Positions 29,481 through 37,434 of a DNA stretch of 41,729 nt are shown in pieces. Source of the DNA: Xenorhabdus khoisanae (GTDB lineage Bacteria; Pseudomonadota; Gammaproteobacteria; Enterobacterales; Enterobacteriaceae); assembly GCF_001037465.1 (NCBI RefSeq), contig NZ_LFCV01000023.1, positions 1-41,729 of the forward strand. Direction: 5' to 3'. Made by a program: the position numbers and the translations under genes. Each line of letters begins with the position of its first letter. The stretch's first letter is position 1. The notes beneath the pieces were generated by a model. That model was given only the letters and a program-made list of their open reading frames with translations. It was not told the DNA's origin and ran no database searches.

Positions 29481-29540
29481 ATTGGTACTTATCCAAATGC
29501 ATTTATTGCTTTTGTAATGCATTCAGGGCTTGGGATAGAC

Positions 29541-29563
29541 TTTTGATGGTGGTGAGGAAGGAT
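29541..29563 (-). repeat. Degenerate copy of the tRNA-Tyr 3' end, distal
   Basis: Read on the minus strand, this segment repeats the last bases of tRNA-Tyr including the ACCACCA end and the first bases beyond it (ACCACCATCAAAAG versus ACCACCATCAAAGA). It matches 29861-29884 apart from one substitution near each of two places and a one-base gap. It lies about 300 bp downstream of the tRNA on the same strand. Confidence 0.7.
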
Positions 29564-29736
29564 GATTCGTCATTTTGTTCCTCACCTTCGGATTAGTACA
29601 TCATGCCACACGATACATTTCATTATCTCATTTCATGTAATTCCATACGCTATAGGCATTATCATTACTCTGTACTCAATTCGAGTCTTGCCCGAAGGAT
29701 TTTGGAACTTCTCTAAAGCAGGATATGTTGCGCTAT

Positions 29737-29768
29737 TGTCTGATGGGGATTGTGTCTGATGGGGATTG
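29737..29768. repeat. Tandem duplication of a 16-bp unit
   Basis: TGTCTGATGGGGATTG occurs twice head to tail, at 29737-29752 and 29753-29768, without mismatch. On the minus strand the unit contains CCCCATCAGA, which resembles the junction of the tRNA-Tyr 3' end and its trailer. Confidence 0.9.
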
Positions 29769-29773
29769 TAAAT

Positions 29774-29800
29774 GATTCTCTGATGGTAGTGGTCGAAGGT
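29774..29800 (-). repeat. Degenerate copy of the tRNA-Tyr 3' end, proximal
   Basis: These 27 bp match 29857-29883, the 3' end of tRNA-Tyr plus its trailer, at 22 of 27 positions. The copy lies 67 bp downstream of the tRNA in the direction of transcription. Together with the distal copy it recalls the rtT repeats after E. coli tyrT. Confidence 0.75.
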
Positions 29801-29866
29801 TCTTGTCCTTCCCCGAAGGAAATATATTGAATTATTGGGTGGTATAAAGTAAGGATGATTCTTTGA

Positions 29867-29951
<85 letters not shown>

Positions 29952-29990
29952 AGATTTTTGAATTGTTCGCTGTCGTTAGCAGCGGACGGC

Positions 29991-30018
29991 ATAATATCAA
30001 ATAAGCCGCCGCTGTAAA
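29991..30018 (-). promoter_or_regulatory. Promoter of tRNA-Tyr
   Basis: On the minus strand TTTACA (30018-30013) and TATTAT (29996-29991) are 16 bp apart, followed by the GC-rich stretch GCCGTCCGC. A GC-rich discriminator is typical of stable-RNA promoters under stringent control. The start of the mature tRNA is 40 bp further on. Confidence 0.8.
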
Positions 30019-30105
30019 GTAGTTTATTGAAAATAAAGTATCGAACGATGTTTTTTTAAACCTTGTGAGCAGATTATGCTCTGGCGCTCAATAACTTCTT
30101 ACTTT

Positions 30106-30954
30106 TTAAAGGATAATAGTGCGGTTACCATATACAAAGACTCGTTGAGAAAAAACAGAGTGCAATGCCTGGCTTAAAACATTTTTTTCAACATCTCGCC
30201 CTGCACGCATCATCTCTTCCGCAGTATAGGTGTGATCCACATTAATGACATCCTGAGTAATAATTGGGCCTTCGTCTAAGTTATCATTTACATAATGAGC
30301 AGTAGCACCAATAATTTTTACACCACGCTCATAAGCTTGATGATAAGGGCGTGCCCCGATGAATGCCGGTAAGAATGAATGATGGATGTTGATGATTTGG
30401 TTTGGATAATGCTGAACAAATGCTGGTGTTAAAACACGCATGTATTTAGCGAGCACAACATAATCAGGTTCATACTGATCGATTTGAGCCATTAGAGCTT
30501 CATCATGTTGCTCACGAGTTAAACCTTCATGGCTAATGTAATGGAATGGAATACCGAATTGTTCAACCAAGTGTTGCAGGGTTGTGTGATTGCCGATAAC
30601 AGCGGCAATTTCAACATCCAATCCACCATAGGCGCTTTTTACTAAGATATCGCCAATACAATGCGCTTCTTTTGTTACCATGATAACGATACGGCGGCGA
30701 CCGGCTGTATTTAATTCGCGATTTGAACCGACTGGCAGGGCATCATCCAAATCTGCCAGAAGTGTTTCATCGTTGAAAATACCCTCTAGCTCTGTGCGCA
30801 TAAAAAAACGTCCAGTACGATGATCTACAAATTCATTGTTTTGAACGATATTTAATTGATGCTTGTAACAAATATTTGTGATTTTTGCGATTAATCCTTT
30901 AGCGTCAGGACAGATTGTACGCAAGATTTTTTTTTGTATGTTTGTGTTTTGCAT
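30106..30954 (-). CDS. purU: Formyltetrahydrofolate deformylase
   Basis: Hydrolyses 10-formyl-tetrahydrofolate to tetrahydrofolate and formate, supplying formate for PurT in purine synthesis and balancing one-carbon pools; 282 aa (E. coli 280). An N-terminal ACT domain lies at about residues 8-85. The formyltransferase domain follows, with the catalytic Asn/His block INIHHSFLPAF and the aspartate in NDNLDEGPIITQ. The N-terminus KKILRTICPDAKGLIAKI is close to E. coli. It lies 67 bp behind ychJ on the same strand and next to tRNA-Tyr, as in E. coli. Confidence 0.97.
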   Translation of the reverse strand: MQNTNIQKKILRTICPDAKGLIAKITNICYKHQLNIVQNNEFVDHRTGRFFMRTELEGIFNDETLLADLDDALPVGSNRELNTAGRRRIVIMVTKEAHCIGDILVKSAYGGLDVEIAAVIGNHTTLQHLVEQFGIPFHYISHEGLTREQHDEALMAQIDQYEPDYVVLAKYMRVLTPAFVQHYPNQIINIHHSFLPAFIGARPYHQAYERGVKIIGATAHYVNDNLDEGPIITQDVINVDHTYTAEEMMRAGRDVEKNVLSQALHSVFSQRVFVYGNRTIIL

Positions 30955-31021
30955 GGATTACGAGATCCCCGAATATTCTTCACTGCCTGTGAATTGTTAT
31001 GTTTAATACTTAGATACTGAT

Positions 31022-31483
31022 TTATCCACAGCACTTCTTGTATTTTTTGCCTGAACCACACGGACAAGGGCTATTACGGCCTGTCTGAGGGCGAACGCCA
31101 TCGATATAAAACCAACGTTGTTCAATGCGCAAAAAACGCGAACGCTCATGAATTAATTGCCTATCTTGCTTTCCTTGTTCAATAAAGCAAGCTGAAAATT
31201 CAACATAGGCCTCGTCATTATGTTTACCTTCGCTCGTTTCGAGGACGTTCAGTCCCAGCCATTGTACATCCGCGAAACTTTTTTCTATTTCTGTACGCCA
31301 ATTTTCAGCCTGACAATCAGGATGCCAAGTAGCGATAAGGTAGTCTGCATTTTGCGTAACATAAGCACTATATCTGGAACGCATCAAATATTCGGCATTT
31401 GGAGCAGGACGATGATTTTCGAGATAGGGACTACAACAATGAGCGAAAGGTGAACCACTGCCGCAGGAACACATGTTTGTCAA
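31022..31483 (-). CDS. ychJ: UPF0225 family protein YchJ (SEC-C motif)
   Basis: A 153-aa protein of unknown function (E. coli 152 aa). Cysteine-rich SEC-C-like metal-binding motifs occur at both ends: [14 protein letters not shown] and [16 protein letters not shown]; the latter is the zinc-binding signature also seen at the C-terminus of SecA. The middle domain has [10 protein letters not shown] and [11 protein letters not shown] start it at a TTG because GGAG lies 5 bp upstream of it and the length then matches E. coli; an ATG three codons inside is worse spaced. It is followed by purU. In E. coli rssA and rssB lie upstream of this gene; here they do not. Confidence 0.92.
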   Translation of the reverse strand: MTNMCSCGSGSPFAHCCSPYLENHRPAPNAEYLMRSRYSAYVTQNADYLIATWHPDCQAENWRTEIEKSFADVQWLGLNVLETSEGKHNDEAYVEFSACFIEQGKQDRQLIHERSRFLRIEQRWFYIDGVRPQTGRNSPCPCGSGKKYKKCCG

Positions 31484-32132
31484 AATGACTCCAATTATTC
31501 AAAATGATTGCTGTCAATATGAGCAATCTTGCAAAGATATGTAAGCGAATAGTACAGGTCTATCGGGCTATCATTGGCTGATGATACTCGAATATGGGCA
31601 ACCGTCGCAATGCTTGCTAAGTGCCTGCTATTGTGGAACAGAGGCTTGAATATGATTCATCATGGATGATTTTGAAATGATGAGTTATATAATTTTCTAC
31701 AGAGAAAATATTTTTATTGTTGTCAACCAGATTAAATGCATATATTAAGTTCCGTAATTATTAGAAACCGTGAGATAACAAATTGCCTTCGTTGTATTGA
31801 AGAATATTCATTCATTTTAAATCAGTGAGCACCGTTTTTTTGGTAATACAGCGCATAGCATAATAGAAATAAAAATGATGCTTTTTTCATCTCTTTATCA
31901 GTTGGTTTATAACATTTATGTATCATTTTATCGTGATATTAAATATTGAATCACTGAAGCGTGATTAAATGTTTTCGTACTGTATATCTAGTTGAATTAA
32001 CTGGTATACTCATGCGCGTTATTTTTTGCAAGTACGATTTTCTTCACACATACAATTTCTTAGAGAGTTAATGCTATTGTTTAAACTGTAAAGGATTTTT
32101 TCAGTGATAACAGAGCAGTAGGAGACAATGTA
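31484..32132. other. 649-bp gene-free region between ychJ and galU
   Basis: No gene is visible on either strand and no remnant of rssA or rssB is recognisable, although E. coli has both here. A small palindrome GATTGCT/AGCAATC occurs at 31506-31528. TGGTATACT at 32002-32010 is a good extended -10 for galU, giving a leader of about 115 nt; no clear -35 pairs with it. A TA-rich stretch of about 250 bp precedes it. No JUMPstart/ops sequence was seen. Confidence 0.6.
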
Positions 32133-33050
32133 ATGTCAGTAATAAATAAAAAGGTAAAAAAGGCTGTTATACCCGTTGCCGGTTTGGGAACTCGGATGTT
32201 ACCAGCCACGAAGGCTATTCCTAAAGAAATGCTCCCTCTTGTGGATAAACCACTTATTCAGTATGTCGTCAATGAATGTATCAAGGCGGGCATTAATGAA
32301 ATTATTCTGGTTACACATTCGTCCAAAAACTCGATAGAAAACCATTTTGATACCAGCTTTGAACTTGAGGCGATTCTTGAGAAAAGAGTAAAACGCCAGT
32401 TATTAGACGAAATACAGTCTATTTGCCCAAAGCATGTGACCATCATGCAGACCCGCCAAGGGATCGCAAAAGGGTTGGGACATGCGGTGCTATGCGCCAA
32501 GCCCCTTATTGGTAATGAGCCATTTGCGGTGATTTTGCCGGATGTTATTTTGGATGAATATAGTACTGATTTGTCAAAATACAATTTGAGCGAAATGTTG
32601 TCACGTTTTAATAGTAGTGGAGCAAGCCAAATTCTGGTTGAACCTGTCCCTGTAGAGAGTGTTTCGGATTATGGTATCGTCGATTGTTTAGGTGAAGAAC
32701 TAAAACCGGGTGATAGCAAACCTATTGTTCGCGTTGTTGAAAAGCCAAAACCAGAAGAAGCACCATCAAATCTTTCTATCGTTGGGCGCTATGTATTATC
32801 TGAAAATATTTGGCCATTATTGGCAAAAACTGCACCTGGTGCAGGAGATGAAATACAATTGACAGATGCGATTGCCATGCTGATGGAAAAAGAACCTGTT
32901 GAGGCTTATCACTTGCGGGGACGTAGCCACGATTGTGGTAATAAATTAGGTTATATGCAGGCATTTGTTGAATATGGCATGAAACATAAGGAACTGGGTA
33001 AATTATTCACGGATTGGGTCATGGCTTTGCAAAATCGGATTGAAAAATAA
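32133..33050 (+). CDS. galU: UTP-glucose-1-phosphate uridylyltransferase
   Basis: Makes UDP-glucose from UTP and glucose-1-phosphate for LPS, osmoregulated glucans, galactose metabolism and trehalose; 305 aa (E. coli 302). The nucleotide-binding signature is [20 protein letters not shown], and the substrate-binding blocks are [12 protein letters not shown] and [11 protein letters not shown]; the catalytic lysine region is [11 protein letters not shown]. It is the first gene of a three-gene run with ugd (24 bp later) and the epimerase. The neighbour hns beyond them matches E. coli galU-hns. Confidence 0.97.
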   Translation: MSVINKKVKKAVIPVAGLGTRMLPATKAIPKEMLPLVDKPLIQYVVNECIKAGINEIILVTHSSKNSIENHFDTSFELEAILEKRVKRQLLDEIQSICPKHVTIMQTRQGIAKGLGHAVLCAKPLIGNEPFAVILPDVILDEYSTDLSKYNLSEMLSRFNSSGASQILVEPVPVESVSDYGIVDCLGEELKPGDSKPIVRVVEKPKPEEAPSNLSIVGRYVLSENIWPLLAKTAPGAGDEIQLTDAIAMLMEKEPVEAYHLRGRSHDCGNKLGYMQAFVEYGMKHKELGKLFTDWVMALQNRIEK

Positions 33051-33074
33051 TCTACTGGTGATTTAAGGTGTAAT

Positions 33075-34418
33075 ATGAAAGTTACTGTATTTGGTATTGG
33101 CTATGTGGGCTTAGTTCAGGCAACCGTGTTTGCAGAAGTCGGGCATGATGTACTTTGTGTTGACGTTGATGCAAAAAAAGTCGAGAACCTGAAAAATGGT
33201 CAGATCCCTATTTTTGAACCGGGTTTGACGCCTTTGGTAAAGAAAAATCATGCAGAAGGGCGTCTGAATTTTACAACGGATGCCAAAGCCGGTATTGCTC
33301 ATGGCAAATTACAGTTTATTGCAGTAGGAACACCTCCTGATGAAGATGGATCAGCCGATCTTCAATATGTCACTGCGGTAGCCAGAACCATTGCGGAAAA
33401 TATGGATGGCTATAAAGTCGTTGTTGACAAATCGACAGTACCAGTGGGTACGGCTGATAAAGTCAGAGCAGTGATGCAGGCAACATTGGCAGAACGCAAT
33501 GTAGAACTCCCGTTCGATGTTGTCTCTAACCCTGAATTCTTGAAAGAAGGTGCGGCAGTTGCCGATTGCATGCGACCTGAGCGCATAATCATCGGTTGTG
33601 ATAACGATGATGTAGTTGATGTAATGCGTGAACTCTATGAACCCTTTAATCGTAACCACGATCGCATGATAGTCATGGATATTCGCAGTGCTGAACTGAC
33701 TAAATATGCCGCTAACTGTATGTTGGCAACCAAAATTAGTTTTATGAATGAAATTGCTAACCTGGCAGAGATATTGGGAGCGGACATTGAAAATGTACGT
33801 CAGGGAATTGGTTCTGATTCACGCATCGGATATCACTTTATTTACCCTGGATGTGGATATGGTGGTTCATGTTTCCCGAAAGATGTTCAGGCATTGATTC
33901 GTACTTCTGAACAAATTGGATATACGCCAAAAATTCTTCAGGCAGTTGAGCAGGTTAATGAAAAACAGAAAACAAAATTGCCTACTTTTGTAAAACGTCA
34001 TTTTGGTAATGATTTAACTGGCAAAACATTCGCTATTTGGGGATTATCGTTTAAACCTAATACGGATGATATGCGTGAAGCATCAAGTCGTGTCTTGATG
34101 GAAACATTATGGGAATGTGGCGCTACAATACAGGCATATGACCCAGAAGCCATGCAGGAAGCCCAACGTATTTATGGACAGCGTGACGATCTTTCTTTAA
34201 TGGGGACCAAAGAGGCGGCATTAAAAGGTGCTGATGCTTTGATTATATGCACAGAATGGCAAAACTTCAGAGCGCCTGATTTTGATGTGATTAAGGATTC
34301 ATTGAAAACTCCTGTGATTTTTGATGGACGTAATCTTTACGATCCTGAGCGCCTGCAATCGCGTGGATTTACATACTATGGAATTGGGCGCGGGGCCTCA
34401 ATCAATCCAGTCATTTGA
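33075..34418 (+). CDS. ugd: UDP-glucose 6-dehydrogenase
   Basis: Oxidises UDP-glucose to UDP-glucuronate with two NAD+; 447 aa. The N-terminal Rossmann motif is [20 protein letters not shown]. The catalytic cysteine is in [15 protein letters not shown], the central lysine region in [14 protein letters not shown], and the family block [20 protein letters not shown] is intact. It is longer than E. coli Ugd (388 aa) and belongs to the type found in Yersinia and Pseudomonas. It takes the product of galU and feeds the following epimerase; the spacing of 24 and 8 bp suggests one transcript. Confidence 0.96.
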   Translation: MKVTVFGIGYVGLVQATVFAEVGHDVLCVDVDAKKVENLKNGQIPIFEPGLTPLVKKNHAEGRLNFTTDAKAGIAHGKLQFIAVGTPPDEDGSADLQYVTAVARTIAENMDGYKVVVDKSTVPVGTADKVRAVMQATLAERNVELPFDVVSNPEFLKEGAAVADCMRPERIIIGCDNDDVVDVMRELYEPFNRNHDRMIVMDIRSAELTKYAANCMLATKISFMNEIANLAEILGADIENVRQGIGSDSRIGYHFIYPGCGYGGSCFPKDVQALIRTSEQIGYTPKILQAVEQVNEKQKTKLPTFVKRHFGNDLTGKTFAIWGLSFKPNTDDMREASSRVLMETLWECGATIQAYDPEAMQEAQRIYGQRDDLSLMGTKEAALKGADALIICTEWQNFRAPDFDVIKDSLKTPVIFDGRNLYDPERLQSRGFTYYGIGRGASINPVI

Positions 34419-34426
34419 GTTATTAT

Positions 34427-35437
34427 ATGAAATTTTTAGTTACAGGTTCCGCTGGTTTTATTGGTTTTCATGTTAGCCAGCGATTATTGAATATGGGGCA
34501 TGAGGTTGTCGGCATCGATAACCTCAATGATTATTATGATGTTAATTTAAAACAGGCGAGATTAAATTTATTACTCCCTTATTCGAATTTCAAATTTGAA
34601 AAATTAGATTTGGCCGATAGAGTTTCCATCCCGGAATTGTTTGCTAAACATCAATTTCAGCGAGTTATCCATTTGGGTGCTCAAGCTGGCGTGCGTTATT
34701 CTATACAAAACCCAATGGCATATATTGATGCCAATATCATCGGTCATATCAATATCCTTGAAGGATGCCGCCATAATCATGTGGAACATTTATTATATGC
34801 ATCTTCAAGTTCAGTATATGGTTTAAATAGAAAGCAGCCATTCTCTACTGATGATTCTGTTGATCACCCTGTTTCTTTATATGCAGCAACGAAAAAAGCT
34901 GATGAGCTAATGTCTCACAGTTATTCGCATCTTTATCACCTTCCTACTACCGGGTTGAGATTCTTTACCGTATATGGGCCATGGGGTCGCCCTGACATGG
35001 CTTTATTTAAATTTACTAAAGCTATGTTAGAAGGCAAACCAATCGATGTTTATAACCATGGTAATATGGTGAGGGATTTTACATATATTGATGATATTGT
35101 TGAATCTATAATCAGATTACAAGCTGTCATTCCTGCTTCCAATAAAAACTGGTTAGTTGAAGACGGTCAGATATCTGCCAGCTCTGCGCCATACCGTGTT
35201 TACAATATCGGTAACGGTCAACCTACAAAGCTAGGGGATTTTATTGAAGCTATTGAAGATTCATTAGGAATTGAAGCAAAGAAAAACTTTATGGAAATTC
35301 AGGATGGCGATGTATTATCAACGTGCGCAGATTCTAGCGAGCTTTACGATAAAATTGGCTTTTTACCCGATACTCCGGTGAAGGAAGGGGTAAAACGCTT
35401 TGTTGATTGGTACTTAGACTTTTATCAGGCCGCGTAA
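34427..35437 (+). CDS. UDP-glucuronate 4-epimerase (extended SDR)
   Basis: NAD-dependent epimerase of 336 aa, expected to convert UDP-glucuronate to UDP-galacturonate for LPS core or capsule. The N-terminal NAD-binding motif is VTGSAGFIGFHV, followed by DNLNDYYDVNLKQARL, which is typical of the UDP-glucuronate-specific branch (Uge/Gla/CapI). The SDR catalytic set is visible: ASSSSVYG and YAATKK (YxxxK). I start at the ATG 8 bp after the ugd stop; a TTG four codons earlier overlaps ugd. The specificity rests on the DYYD motif and on the ugd linkage. Names used in other species (uge, wbnF, gla) differ, so I leave the symbol empty. Confidence 0.88.
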   Translation: MKFLVTGSAGFIGFHVSQRLLNMGHEVVGIDNLNDYYDVNLKQARLNLLLPYSNFKFEKLDLADRVSIPELFAKHQFQRVIHLGAQAGVRYSIQNPMAYIDANIIGHINILEGCRHNHVEHLLYASSSSVYGLNRKQPFSTDDSVDHPVSLYAATKKADELMSHSYSHLYHLPTTGLRFFTVYGPWGRPDMALFKFTKAMLEGKPIDVYNHGNMVRDFTYIDDIVESIIRLQAVIPASNKNWLVEDGQISASSAPYRVYNIGNGQPTKLGDFIEAIEDSLGIEAKKNFMEIQDGDVLSTCADSSELYDKIGFLPDTPVKEGVKRFVDWYLDFYQAA

Positions 35438-35447
35438 TGGTGGAAAT

Positions 35448-35474
35448 AAAAAAGGAGCGATTAGCTCCTTTTTT
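35448..35474 (+). terminator. Terminator of galU-ugd-epimerase
   Basis: An 11-bp perfect stem AAAAAAGGAGC/GCTCCTTTTTT (35448-35458 with 35464-35474) with a 5-nt loop lies 11 bp after the epimerase stop. Confidence 0.9.
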
Positions 35475-35618
35475 ATCAGTTTATGTTAATAAAAAACTAA
35501 GTTAGTGTTAAATTCTTCTTTATCACATGAGAATATGAAAGCGACTTAGTCGTTAATATAAATCTCTGTGTTTTTACATCAACCAGTAATTAACCTAGTT
35601 AGTTGTATTAAGCATAAA

Positions 35619-35650
35619 AACAAAAATACCCCTTATAGGGTATTTTTGTT
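35619..35650 (-). terminator. Terminator of hns
   Basis: A 13-bp perfect stem AACAAAAATACCC/GGGTATTTTTGTT (35619-35631 with 35638-35650) with a 6-nt loop lies 22 bp after the hns stop on the minus strand. Confidence 0.9.
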
Positions 35651-35672
35651 ATTGAGTCTACAAAACAACTGA

Positions 35673-36074
35673 TTAAATCAGGAAATCTTCCAGTTTTTTG
35701 CCTTCTTCATCAATTGCTTTCTTGATTACAGCTGGTGTACGGCCTTGACCGGTCCAGGTTTTAGTTTCACCTTCATCAACGTATGAATATTTAGCTGGAC
35801 GTGCAGCACGCTTAGATTTACCAGTAGCTTTACCACTTAAAGCGTCTACTAAATCACTTAATTCAATACCGTCTTTTTCCAGCATTTCACGGTATTCTTG
35901 AAGTTTACGTGTACGCTCTTCTATTTGTGCACGAGCATGGCTTTCTTCATCGCGACGTTCTTCAACAACAGTCGTAAGTTTTTCCAGCATTTCTTCTAAA
36001 GTAGTAAGTTCACATTCTCTTGCTTGTGCGCGCAAGGTACGGATGTTATTTAAGGATTTTAAATTTTCGCTCAT
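35673..36074 (-). CDS. hns: Histone-like nucleoid-structuring protein H-NS
   Basis: Xenogeneic silencer that binds AT-rich DNA and forms filaments; 133 aa (E. coli 137). The N-terminal oligomerisation helices and coiled coil cover about residues 1-80 ([34 protein letters not shown]). The C-terminal DNA-binding domain carries the AT-hook-like [15 protein letters not shown]. This suggests a full-length silencer, not a truncated H-NST. Its targets may include the AT-rich regions in this window. It is divergent from tdk over a long AT-rich region, as in E. coli. Confidence 0.97.
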   Translation of the reverse strand: MSENLKSLNNIRTLRAQARECELTTLEEMLEKLTTVVEERRDEESHARAQIEERTRKLQEYREMLEKDGIELSDLVDALSGKATGKSKRAARPAKYSYVDEGETKTWTGQGRTPAVIKKAIDEEGKKLEDFLI

Positions 36075-36719
36075 TGTCCTGGTCTCAAATTATAATGATG
36101 ATGGCTGATGTAGGGATAATAATAGAATGCTATTTTATTTTCTGCAATAGTGAATTTACTTTCTCAGGCTAAAACATGTCATTTTAAAATGCAATTTTTT
36201 TGATAATCGATATATTGTGTTTTAATCACGCTATTCAGATTGCCATTTTTCAATAAGCATGAAGACGGATTACTGTAAAGTTGAGTAAGGGATAAACTGA
36301 GACGTATAAAACTAATTTATAGTCAATCCGTAAGAAATGTTAACTGTTCTTATGGAAATAAGTTGAAGAATTTAGTGTGAGCTGAAAGTTTTTTATGGGT
36401 AATCTATTGGTTATGATTATAGTGACTGAATTGAACAAAAGTAAACCACTATGATTATTAATATGCAAAGAGTGGAAAGATAAATAACTATTTCTTTTTC
36501 ATGTTAATTTCGTTCATTTGTCATGCAGAATGTGCTTGTGTGCTGATTTTATATGCGCAAATGTGATGATTATCATGAAAATAATATTTTCTTATTTGTT
36601 CTAATTTGTTTCTGCTACTCCACATTTAGCAATAACAGGGAGTAATCTCAATCAGAGTTTGTGGTAAACTTGCCGCGATATACCGACTGTTTAAATTTGA
36701 CAAAAGGATGGACGGGCCA
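36075..36719. promoter_or_regulatory. 645-bp hns-tdk divergent control region
   Basis: No gene is visible. The region is highly AT-rich with many A- and T-tracts, as expected for the bent, autoregulated hns promoter region. I cannot single out the promoters. AAAGGA lies 12 bp before the tdk start I chose. Confidence 0.5.
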
Positions 36720-37316
36720 ATGGCTCAGCTTTATTTTTATTATTCTGCCATGAATGCAGGGAAATCAACTTCCTTATTGCAATCATCCTATAACTATAAC
36801 GAAAGAGGAATGAGAACGCTGATTTTTACAGCAGAAATCGATACTCGGTTCGGTAAAGGAAAGGTAAGTTCCCGTATTGGTTTATCCGCTGAGGCTTTGC
36901 TGTTTTCACCAAAAACAAATATTGCCGAGCTTATCAGAAGTGAAAATGAGGCGGAAAAAGTTCATTGTGTTTTGATTGATGAATGCCAATTCTTGACGAA
37001 AGAACATGTCGAACAGCTATGTGAAATTGTAGATTATGATGATATCCCTGTCCTTTGTTATGGTCTGAGAACTGATTTTCAAGGGGAGTTATTCAGTGGA
37101 AGCGAATATCTTCTCGCATGGTCAGATAAATTGGTGGAGTTGAAAACAATTTGCCATTGTGGGAGAAAAGCCAGCCGTGTATTGCGCTTTGGCAGCGATG
37201 GGAACGTTGTTTATGATGGGGCTCAGGTTGATATTGGCGGTAATGAAAAGTACGTCTCTGTGTGCCGTAAGCACTATACTGACGTTATTCGTGAGGCTAA
37301 GGCAAAAAAAGCTTAA
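36720..37316 (+). CDS. tdk: Thymidine kinase
   Basis: Phosphorylates thymidine to dTMP in the salvage pathway; 198 aa (E. coli 205). The P-loop is in [14 protein letters not shown], the Walker B-like motif is VLIDECQFL, and the lasso and active-site region is [15 protein letters not shown]. The structural zinc is held by TICHCGRK and VCRKHY. I start at MAQLYFYY, as in E. coli; an ATG four codons upstream is alternative. It lies between hns and adhE and is convergent with adhE, as in E. coli. Confidence 0.97.
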   Translation: MAQLYFYYSAMNAGKSTSLLQSSYNYNERGMRTLIFTAEIDTRFGKGKVSSRIGLSAEALLFSPKTNIAELIRSENEAEKVHCVLIDECQFLTKEHVEQLCEIVDYDDIPVLCYGLRTDFQGELFSGSEYLLAWSDKLVELKTICHCGRKASRVLRFGSDGNVVYDGAQVDIGGNEKYVSVCRKHYTDVIREAKAKKA

Positions 37317-37381
37317 TACGACAAAAGTTGCGATCTAATAATGGGCATAAAGTTATTAAGCCAGGTAAATGTAATAATAAA

Positions 37382-37411
37382 AAAAGGCGCTGGGTTACCC
37401 TGACGCCTTTT
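37382..37411. terminator. Bidirectional terminator between tdk and adhE
   Basis: AAAAGGCG (37382-37389) pairs with CGCCTTTT (37404-37411), and the loop contains a second short GGG/CCC pairing. A- and T-runs flank both sides between convergent genes. Confidence 0.85.
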
Positions 37412-37434
37412 AAGTTACATCAGCCTATTATTTG

